Shown here: piece after piece, positions 1-5,579 of the stretch | How positions within the stretch are numbered: the stretch's first letter is position 1 | How the letters are laid out: every line of letters begins with the position of its first letter | Source of the DNA: Bacteroidales bacterium | GTDB taxonomy: Bacteria; Bacteroidota; Bacteroidia; Bacteroidales; UBA932 | Assembly (NCBI GenBank): GCA_017551215.1 | Contig: JAFZMA010000186.1 | Location: forward strand, 1-5,985 | DNA: 5,985 nucleotides | Direction of reading: 5' to 3' | The notes under the pieces: model-generated | Seen by the model: only the letters and a program-made list of their open reading frames with translations | Database searches by the model: none | Told to the model about the DNA's origin: nothing | Translations under genes and position numbers: made by a program

Positions 1-117
1 AAGAAGACTGCAAGAAACATTTCTAAGAACACTACAATGGTTATCCCTGCTCACAACATTCCAGCTTTCAAGCCTGCAAAGGTTTTCATGAGCGGTGTAA
101 AGGGCGGTAGAAAATAA
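1..117 (+). CDS. HU-family DNA-binding protein, C-terminal fragment (5' end outside window)
   Basis: The open frame runs from base 1 to a TAA at 115-117 and gives the last 38 residues of a protein whose start lies left of the window. It includes ARNISKNTTMVIPAHNIPAF followed by KPAKVFM. This is the pattern I know from the C-terminal strand and helix of Bacteroidota HU proteins, where the 'IPAxxxPAFKPAK' stretch follows the DNA-binding arm. HU is a small dimeric nucleoid protein that bends DNA with little sequence specificity. The tail ends GVKGGRK, slightly longer and more basic than many homologues. The next gene starts five bases after the stop, so the two are likely co-transcribed. The fold assignment is strong. 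The exact paralogue cannot be judged from this fragment. Confidence 0.9.
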   Translation, partial: KKTARNISKNTTMVIPAHNIPAFKPAKVFMSGVKGGRK

Positions 118-122
118 TTATT

Positions 123-215
123 ATGCCAAGCGGAAAGAAAAGAAAAGGACACAAGATGGCCACTCACAAGCGCAAGAAACGTCTGCGTAAGAACAGACAT
201 AAGAAGCGCAAATAG
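123..215 (+). CDS. Tiny highly basic protein, likely AURKAIP1/COX24-type (bS22/mS38-like) small ribosomal protein
   Basis: An ATG at 123 opens a 30-codon frame ending in TAG at 213-215. The product begins MPSGKKRKGHKMATHK and ends RLRKNRHKKRK: 17 Lys/Arg and 3 His in 30 residues. Very short proteins of this type, with a 'KxxKKRLRKxRxKK' core, occur in Bacteroidota and resemble the AURKAIP1/COX24 domain. That domain includes mitochondrial mS38 and actinobacterial bS22, which bind rRNA in the small ribosomal subunit. Sitting five bases after the HU stop and before an RNase G gene fits a translation/RNA-metabolism unit. There is no Shine-Dalgarno in the TTATT spacer, which may mean coupling to HU translation. 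An internal ATG (Met12) could give an 18-residue shorter form, but the MPSGKK start resembles homologues I recall. That it is a gene is likely; ribosome binding is inferred from composition and recalled family resemblance. Confidence 0.75.
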   Translation: MPSGKKRKGHKMATHKRKKRLRKNRHKKRK

Positions 216-231
216 GCTATCTTCGTGTGGT

Positions 232-275
232 AATAATCTAAGGCAGGGTTATACTCTGCTTTAGATTATTTTTTT
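232..275 (+). terminator. Strong intrinsic-terminator-like hairpin between the small basic gene and rng
   Basis: The left arm 232-246 (AATAATCTAAGGCAG) pairs with the right arm 256-270 (CTGCTTTAGATTATT) over 15 positions, with one G-U pair. Two further pairs (247-255 as G-U, 248-254 as G-C) leave a five-base loop. The right arm runs into seven T (269-275), giving the classic terminator form for + strand transcription. It should end or attenuate the HU/small-protein transcript. It stops only a few bases before the rng ATG at 281, so it also occupies the 5' leader of any read-through transcript and could mask the ribosome-binding region. The structure is seen in the sequence; its effect is inferred. 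Confidence 0.85.
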
Positions 276-280
276 ATGAT

Positions 281-1849
281 ATGGAGAAGGATTTGATTAT
301 CGATGTCAGCCCTGCTCAGGTGACAATAGCTTTGCTTGAAGACCATCGCCTGATGGAAATCAACAAAGAGCAGAACACCTCTGCGCAGAGCATCGGTGTG
401 GGTGATGTCTATCTGGGAAAAGTCAAGAAGGTGATGCCGGCTCTCAATGCCGCATTCGTGGATATCGGCGACAATAAGGACGCTTTCATCCACTATCTGG
501 ATTTAGACTTGAATTTCAAGGCTTTTGACTATTTCACCAGACAGATCAACACTCAAAAGGATCTTCAGACCTTCTACTCCAAAGTCAGGATAGGTCCTGT
601 TCTCGAGAAAGAGGGCAGGATAGATGAAGTTCTCTCGCCGGGCCAGCAGATTGTCGTGCAGATAGTCAAGGAGCCTATATCTACCAAAGGCTCAAGGCTT
701 ACGGCGGAAATATCCATAGCAGGAAGAAACATTGTCCTGCTTCCTTTTGCAGATAAGGTAAGCATATCTCAGAAAATCTCCTCCAAGGAGGAGAAGAGGC
801 GTTTGGAACGCCTGGTGCAGAGTATTCTGCCTAAGAATTACGGAGCCATAATCAGAACGGCAGCTGAGGGAAAGAAAGCCGCCGTCCTTGATGCAGAGCT
901 CAGTTCATTGATAGAAAAATGGGAGGGGGGGTGCCGTAAGCTGCAAAGCAGCCGACCGCCACAACTCCTTTTCACTGAGAACAGCAAGACCACAACAATC
1001 CTCAGAGACCTTCTGAACGACACATTCTCTTCCATAGAGGTTAACGACGAGTCAACTTTCTATGAGATAAGGGATTACATCAGAACAATAGCTCCCGAGA
1101 AAGAGAAAATAGTTAAGCTCTACAAAGGGGAGCTGCCTATAATGGACGCGTTCGACGTCACAAGGCAGATCAAGGGTTCGTTCGGAAAGGTTGTTCCACT
1201 CAAGAAGGGAGCGTATCTTATAATAGAACATACTGAGGCATTGAATGTTGTAGACGTTAACAGCGGAACGCGCGTAAAGAAGGGCGTGGAACAGGAGGAT
1301 AACACCTTCGAGGTAAACATGCACGCCGCAGACGAGATTGCCCGTCAGATGAGGCTCAGGGATCTGGGCGGAATAGTCATAATAGACTTCATCGATATGG
1401 ACAATGTGGATAACCGCAACAAACTCTACAAGCACATGCAGGAGCTGATGCAGGTCGACAGGGCGAAGCATAACATATTGCCTCTTACCAAGTTTGGCCT
1501 AATGCAGATTACCCGCCAGAGAGTCCGTCCCGCAACGGAAATCAAGGTTAACGAGACTTGCCCAATGTGCCACGGCTCGGGCGAGATAGCTCCAAGCCTG
1601 ATAGCGGACGAGGCTCTTGAAAGACAGCTGGCGTATTACACCAAGGAACGTAAGATAAACTCTTTTATACTTACGCTAAACCCTCTGTTCGAGGCTTACC
1701 TTACTAAGCGCAAAGGATTGTTTCACAGTATCTTGAAAGACTGGTGCAGAAAGTATTCATGCTCCATCAAGACAAGAATAGACACTGAACTTCCTCTCTT
1801 GGACGCACATTGGAGCGACAAGGAAGGCAATCCTTTGGATCAGGAGTAG
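281..1849 (+). CDS. rng: Ribonuclease E/G-family endoribonuclease (RNase G-like, 522 aa)
   Basis: A Mg-dependent endoribonuclease that cuts single-stranded, AU-rich RNA and takes part in rRNA maturation and mRNA decay. An N-terminal segment (about 1-37) leads into an S1 RNA-binding domain (about 38-140, with VYLGKVKKVMPALNAAFVDI) carrying an insertion near residues 79-117. The DNase I-like catalytic part has VVDVNSG with Asp325 and Asn327, and IVIIDFIDM with Asp369, matching the metal-binding D/N/D set of E. coli RNase E. CPMCHGSG (Cys427, Cys430) is the zinc-link CxxC used for assembly. At 522 aa it is near RNase G length (E. coli 489) and lacks the long degradosome scaffold of RNase E. ATG 281 is the first usable start: in frame upstream only non-start codons occur back to a TAA at 239-241, and the next Met (26) would cut a conserved N-terminus. 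No Shine-Dalgarno is seen, and a terminator-like hairpin lies just upstream. Confidence 0.95.
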   Translation: MEKDLIIDVSPAQVTIALLEDHRLMEINKEQNTSAQSIGVGDVYLGKVKKVMPALNAAFVDIGDNKDAFIHYLDLDLNFKAFDYFTRQINTQKDLQTFYSKVRIGPVLEKEGRIDEVLSPGQQIVVQIVKEPISTKGSRLTAEISIAGRNIVLLPFADKVSISQKISSKEEKRRLERLVQSILPKNYGAIIRTAAEGKKAAVLDAELSSLIEKWEGGCRKLQSSRPPQLLFTENSKTTTILRDLLNDTFSSIEVNDESTFYEIRDYIRTIAPEKEKIVKLYKGELPIMDAFDVTRQIKGSFGKVVPLKKGAYLIIEHTEALNVVDVNSGTRVKKGVEQEDNTFEVNMHAADEIARQMRLRDLGGIVIIDFIDMDNVDNRNKLYKHMQELMQVDRAKHNILPLTKFGLMQITRQRVRPATEIKVNETCPMCHGSGEIAPSLIADEALERQLAYYTKERKINSFILTLNPLFEAYLTKRKGLFHSILKDWCRKYSCSIKTRIDTELPLLDAHWSDKEGNPLDQE

Positions 1850-1870
1850 AATTTCTCGGCGACTATAGTT

Positions 1871-1915
1871 GATGCGGCCTCTAGAAAACAGAGAGCCGCA
1901 TCTTCTTTTTTATTT
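1871..1915 (+). terminator. Intrinsic terminator of rng, overlapping the 3' end of argH
   Basis: GATGCGGC (1871-1878) pairs with GCCGCATC (1895-1902). After one bulged C at 1879, TCT (1880-1882) pairs with AGA (1892-1894), leaving a nine-base loop. T-rich sequence follows (1903-1915, with T6 at 1906-1911), so the signal is oriented for + strand transcription and sits 21 bases after the rng stop. In the opposite direction the hairpin is followed by mixed sequence with no T run, so it is not an obvious terminator for argH, though the stem could still shield that mRNA's 3' end. The argH stop codon and its last codons lie within this element. Confidence 0.8.
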
Positions 1916-3185
1916 CTTTGAGGGCAAGGTTCCCGATGCTTCCCAAGTGTTTGTGGCTGAGGGCTTTGACACTCATCTTTTCCTGAGGAAAATCAAATGT
2001 GCCTTCAGCCACTTCCTTGCCTACCGCCTTGTAGGCATCTCTGAACGGAACTCCGGAAAGCACCCTTCTGTTCACTTCTTCCACGGTGAACATCTGTTTG
2101 TAAACAGGGTTCTTGAAAATGCTTTGGTTTACCTGCATTTTTCCGAGCATGAGAACCGTCGCCTTCAGGCAGCTGTGCATCTTTTCCAATGCGGGGAAGA
2201 GCACTTCCTTAAGAAGCTGATAATCTCTGTGATAGCCGTGTGGCAGATTGGTTGTCAGGAGGTTGATCTGGCCGTAGCCGGAAGAGATTATGTTGCAGTT
2301 TCCCCTTATGATTTCCCATACGTCCGGATTCTTCTTGTGGGGCATTATGCTGCTTCCGGTAGTAAGGTTGTCCGGGAAGCTTATGAACGAGAAGTTAGGG
2401 CACATGTAGATGCAGCAGTCCTGGGCCAGCTTGTTGAGAGTTCCGGCTATCTGTCCCAATGCGGCAGCAATGGCCTTTTCCGTTTTCCCTCTTCCCATCT
2501 GAGCCGCTATAGAGTTGTAACTCAGGGTGCTGAAGCCAAGAAGGCGGGTTGTCATCTCTCTGTCCAGGGGAAACGAACTGCCATAGCCTGCGGCACTTCC
2601 GAGAGGATTACTGTCAGCTGTCTGGTAAGCGGCCTTGAGCATGAGCATATCGTCTGCCAGAGCTTCCGCGTATGCTCCCATCCAGAGACCGAAGGATGAA
2701 GGCATAGCTATCTGGAAATGAGTGTATCCCGGCAGAAGGACATCCTTGTATTTATCGCTGAGCTTTATAAGGAGATTGAACAGTTCCAGAACCTCGTTTT
2801 TTATGCCCAGGCATTCGTCCTTGAGGAAGAGTTTAAGGTCCAGGGCCACCTGGTCGTTGCGGCTCCTTCCTGAATGAATCTTCTTGCCTACGTCTCCAAG
2901 TTTCTCTGTAAGAAGTAGTTCCACCTGAGAGTGAATGTCTTCCACGCCCTCCTCAAGACGGAATGAGCCGTTTTCTATGCTATGGTAAATCCGGTCCAGG
3001 CCATCGCAGAGTATCCTGTGTTCTTCAGGGGTTAAAAGACCGGTTTTCTCCAGCATGGCTATGTGGGCCTTGCTGCCTATGACATCGTATTTTGCCAGCT
3101 TGAGGTCAAGTTCCCTGTCTTTTCCTACAGTGAACATTTCCACGGCCTTGTCTGCCTTTATTCCTTTGTCCCAAAGTGTTGCCAT
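1881..3185 (-). CDS. argH: Argininosuccinate lyase (434 aa)
   Basis: Catalyses the last step of arginine synthesis, argininosuccinate to arginine plus fumarate, as a cytoplasmic homotetramer of the fumarase/aspartase superfamily. All three superfamily signatures are visible: SGRSRNDQVA (105-114), GYTHFQIA with the conserved His156, and GSSIMPHKKNPD (277-288), the flexible loop carrying the catalytic serine. The start MATLWDKG is followed by FTVGKDRELD, as in Bacteroidota homologues. Length is close to the family (E. coli 457). The ATG lies seven bases after the stop of the upstream deacylase gene, with only TAGAGTA between them and no Shine-Dalgarno, so translation is probably coupled. The C-terminus KEIKKKMRLSVF is encoded by bases that also form the rng terminator on the other strand; the last residues beyond KKKM may be a lineage-specific tail. 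The gene is convergent with rng, 31 bases between stops. Confidence 0.96.
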   Translation of the reverse strand: MATLWDKGIKADKAVEMFTVGKDRELDLKLAKYDVIGSKAHIAMLEKTGLLTPEEHRILCDGLDRIYHSIENGSFRLEEGVEDIHSQVELLLTEKLGDVGKKIHSGRSRNDQVALDLKLFLKDECLGIKNEVLELFNLLIKLSDKYKDVLLPGYTHFQIAMPSSFGLWMGAYAEALADDMLMLKAAYQTADSNPLGSAAGYGSSFPLDREMTTRLLGFSTLSYNSIAAQMGRGKTEKAIAAALGQIAGTLNKLAQDCCIYMCPNFSFISFPDNLTTGSSIMPHKKNPDVWEIIRGNCNIISSGYGQINLLTTNLPHGYHRDYQLLKEVLFPALEKMHSCLKATVLMLGKMQVNQSIFKNPVYKQMFTVEEVNRRVLSGVPFRDAYKAVGKEVAEGTFDFPQEKMSVKALSHKHLGSIGNLALKEIKKKMRLSVF

Positions 3186-3192
3186 TACTCTA

Positions 3193-4329
3193 TTATTTTG
3201 GTTTATTGCAGGTTGCGCTAATTTTTCCTATTATGGCTTTATAGCCCTTTATACCGTCTTCAATCTCTTTTAGGGTGATGTACTCGTCTGCCTTGTGGCT
3301 TCTTGAACTATCCCCGGGGCCTATCTTTAAAGCCGGAATGTCCAGCCATGTCCAGTCGGAAGACGTGGAGGATATAAATGTCTCTATACCAAGAGATTTT
3401 ACAGCCTTTACAAGCGGATGGCCCGGTGGCGTCACGCGGCATTTGTGATTCAGGTTCCTGGGCTTGAGCGTGCTGTCTGTTTTTGCAGACAGCCTTGCCG
3501 TTATTTCTTCAGGAGTGTAACGCTCGTTCGGTCTGATATCTATCACAAAACTGCATTTGTCCGGAATGGTGTTGTGGTTTTTCCCGGCCTCTATCCGGGT
3601 TACGGAAAGCAGTACCGGGCCAAAGAATTCTGATTGTTTCCTGAAGGTGAACCGGCGCAGTTTTTCTATGTCTTTCAGGGCATTGTAAATTGCATTGTCC
3701 TTGTTGGGGTGTGCCACGTGAGAGCTTGTACCACTAGCTGTTGCGTCAATTACAAGCAGACCGCGCTCGGCAATGGCGGCTTTCATCCCGGTGGGTTCCC
3801 CAACAAGCGCAAAGTCCGGTTTTATGTTCTGTGTTTTCAGATATTCCATCGCTGAGTATAACCCGTCTTTCCCTCCTCTTTCCTCCTGGGTGGAGAGAAC
3901 CAGAAGCAGGCCGCATCTTTCTTCTTCAGCAACCAGGCTCAGGAAAGTGACCAGCATGCAAGCAACAGAAGCTCCGTCATCGTTGGTTCCCAGGCCGAGA
4001 ATCCTTCCTCCGCGCCTAGTTGCTGAATAGGGGTTAACAGTGTAGTTTTCAGCTGGCTGCACCGTGTCTATATGTGCGCACATAAGAAGGAGTTTTCTGC
4101 CTTTTTTAGGGGAGTAAAGAAGGATGTTGTCATTAACTTTCCTGACTGTTATAGCTTTAAAGGCTTGCGCATTTGGGCAATCCTTGCTTTGTTTCCCTTC
4201 CTTTATAACGGCAGAAATCCGCTCCCATAAATACGTGCTCCTTTCCTTCTCGTGGAAAGAGAGTGCCGGGATTGGAATCATTCCTTCCAGGATGTCTATT
4301 GCCTTCTTTGACAGTTCTTTGCAGTTCAT
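3193..4329 (-). CDS. M20-family N-acyl-amino-acid deacylase (ArgE-like; acetyl-/succinyl-ornithine or -citrulline)
   Basis: A 378-residue two-zinc amidohydrolase with the M20 ligand set in order: CAHIDTV with His86 and Asp88, GTNDDGA with bridging Asp117, TQEERGG with catalytic base Glu149 and metal ligand Glu150, GEPTGM with Glu178, and SRSHKADEY with His345. The dimerisation domain (about 185-295) carries SSHVAHP with His204 where the family's catalytic-site histidine is expected. No signal peptide is seen, so it should be cytoplasmic. Between argG and argH it most plausibly removes the acyl group from an arginine precursor. Known Bacteroidota use N-succinylornithine carbamoyltransferase, making acyl-citrulline the expected substrate, so calling it plain acetylornithine deacetylase could be wrong. 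The acyl group (acetyl or succinyl) cannot be read from the sequence. Other M20 roles such as peptidase or dapE-like enzyme are less likely given the neighbours. The ATG follows argG by 32 bases; a weak AAGG lies just before it. Confidence 0.85.
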   Translation of the reverse strand: MNCKELSKKAIDILEGMIPIPALSFHEKERSTYLWERISAVIKEGKQSKDCPNAQAFKAITVRKVNDNILLYSPKKGRKLLLMCAHIDTVQPAENYTVNPYSATRRGGRILGLGTNDDGASVACMLVTFLSLVAEEERCGLLLVLSTQEERGGKDGLYSAMEYLKTQNIKPDFALVGEPTGMKAAIAERGLLVIDATASGTSSHVAHPNKDNAIYNALKDIEKLRRFTFRKQSEFFGPVLLSVTRIEAGKNHNTIPDKCSFVIDIRPNERYTPEEITARLSAKTDSTLKPRNLNHKCRVTPPGHPLVKAVKSLGIETFISSTSSDWTWLDIPALKIGPGDSSRSHKADEYITLKEIEDGIKGYKAIIGKISATCNKPK

Positions 4330-4361
4330 TGCCTTGACGGGTTAAAGCGTTAGCGCCACGG

Positions 4362-5555
4362 TCATTTTTTCACATCGCCGAGACTGTAATAGATTTTAAG
4401 CGGATTGGCCAGGACTTTGGTAAAGCCTATCACATCTTGAGCAGTATAGGACTTGTTGTCTTCTCCGTATGCGCCGAATTTTGAGTTCATTAGGTCGTAT
4501 TGGCTTGTGCAGCCTAAAATCTGGAAACTGTATGGTCTCAGTTTTACATAGACCGTTCCGGTTACGTTCTTTTGCGTGCTGTCCAGGAACGCTTCCATAT
4601 CCCTGGCTGTAGGATCCAGATACTGAGCTTCATGCATCAGCTGGCCGTAATATGCGGATATGTGGTCTTTCCAGTTCAGCTGCCCTTTCACAAGAACATG
4701 TTTTTCCAGAAGATGATGGGCTTTGATTATGATCAGTGGGGCTGCAGCCTCGAATCCAACCCTTCCTTTTATGCCAATTATTGTGTCTCCAACATGCATG
4801 TCCCTTCCTATGCCATATTTTTCGGCTATCTCGTCTATTTTGCGGATGGCATCCACTGGGGAGAGCTTTTTTCCGTTAACTCCGGCCGGTTCTCCCTTGA
4901 CGAAATCTATGCTGAGGATCTTTTCTCCTGTAGCGGTAACATGGTGAGGGTAAGCTTCTTCTGGGAGATAGCCGTCTGAGTTCAGGGTTTCCACGCCACC
5001 TATGCTGGTTCCCCAGATTCCCTTGTTTATGGAATATTTGCTCTTTTTCCAAGAGAAACCAAAACCTTTTTCCTTGAGGTAGTCTATCTCGAACTTCCTT
5101 TGGAAATTGTTGTCTCTGACCGGTGCAACTATCTTTACATCAGGGGCCAGCACGTCAAACACCAGATCGAACCTTACCTGGTCGTTCCCTGCTCCGGTGC
5201 TTCCGTGAGCCACATAGCCCGCTTTAAGTTTCTTTACAATTTTCAAAACTTCCAGTGCCTGGAATATCCTTTCGCTGCTCACGCTCAGGGGGTAGGTTGA
5301 GTTCTTGAGAACATTTCCGAAGATCAGGTATTTTATACCTTTATTATAATACTCATCCACCACATTGGAGGTTGTGTGGGTCTTGGCTCCCAGTTCCAGA
5401 GCGCGGTTTTTGATAGATTCCTCTTCCTTTGAGCTGAAAGCTCCCGTGTTCACGAAGGCTGTATGGACTTCAAAGCCCTGTTCTTTTAGATAAGGGACGC
5501 AGAAAGATGTGTCCAGGCCGCCGCTGAAGGCGAGTACAATTTTCTTTTTCATCAT
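4362..5555 (-). CDS. argG: Argininosuccinate synthase (397 aa)
   Basis: Joins citrulline and aspartate with ATP to give argininosuccinate, AMP and pyrophosphate; a cytoplasmic homotetramer. The N-type ATP-pyrophosphatase loop AFSGGLDTS is at residues 9-17. The second signature AHGSTGAGNDQVRFD (116-130) binds nucleotide and aspartate. SINKGIWGTSIGG (175-187) belongs to the citrulline-binding region. Length matches the family (about 400). The Ser/Ala in HGSTGAGN, where many bacteria have HGCTGKGN, is the form I recall from Bacteroidota. Two ATG codons stand in tandem (5553-5555 and 5550-5552); homologues usually start MKKK, so the second may be the true start. The leader AGATAACA has no Shine-Dalgarno. 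The gene begins 24 bases after the GNAT stop and the deacylase gene follows 32 bases after its TGA, supporting one operon. Confidence 0.96.
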   Translation of the reverse strand: MMKKKIVLAFSGGLDTSFCVPYLKEQGFEVHTAFVNTGAFSSKEEESIKNRALELGAKTHTTSNVVDEYYNKGIKYLIFGNVLKNSTYPLSVSSERIFQALEVLKIVKKLKAGYVAHGSTGAGNDQVRFDLVFDVLAPDVKIVAPVRDNNFQRKFEIDYLKEKGFGFSWKKSKYSINKGIWGTSIGGVETLNSDGYLPEEAYPHHVTATGEKILSIDFVKGEPAGVNGKKLSPVDAIRKIDEIAEKYGIGRDMHVGDTIIGIKGRVGFEAAAPLIIIKAHHLLEKHVLVKGQLNWKDHISAYYGQLMHEAQYLDPTARDMEAFLDSTQKNVTGTVYVKLRPYSFQILGCTSQYDLMNSKFGAYGEDNKSYTAQDVIGFTKVLANPLKIYYSLGDVKK

Positions 5556-5579
5556 TGTTATCTGATTCTAAACTGTTTG

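Noticed and set aside
276..296. ATG at 276 opening a six-codon frame (MIWRRI) that overlaps the rng start
   Set aside because: It is very short, has no initiation signal, and is likely chance in the TATGATATG sequence. I cannot support a regulatory upstream ORF from one window.
1052..1471. A 139-codon open frame on the - strand opposite rng
   Set aside because: It covers the conserved catalytic region of RNase G in antisense and encodes no recognisable motif, so it is a shadow frame.
1869..2699. A 276-codon open frame on the + strand opposite argH
   Set aside because: It lies wholly antisense to a well-supported argH, has no recognisable domain, begins inside the rng terminator hairpin, and its composition (many His, Ser, Cys) looks like a frame shadow of argH codons.
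4330..4361. Partial inverted repeat GCGCTAACGC in the argG-deacylase gap as an operator or terminator
   Set aside because: The symmetry is short and imperfect (8 of 10 positions), no T run follows, and it does not resemble an ArgR box.
5556..5579. Possible internal promoter upstream of argG
   Set aside because: The 24-base gap and adjacent sequence show neither the TAnnTTTG/TTTG Bacteroidota pattern nor a convincing -35/-10 pair.
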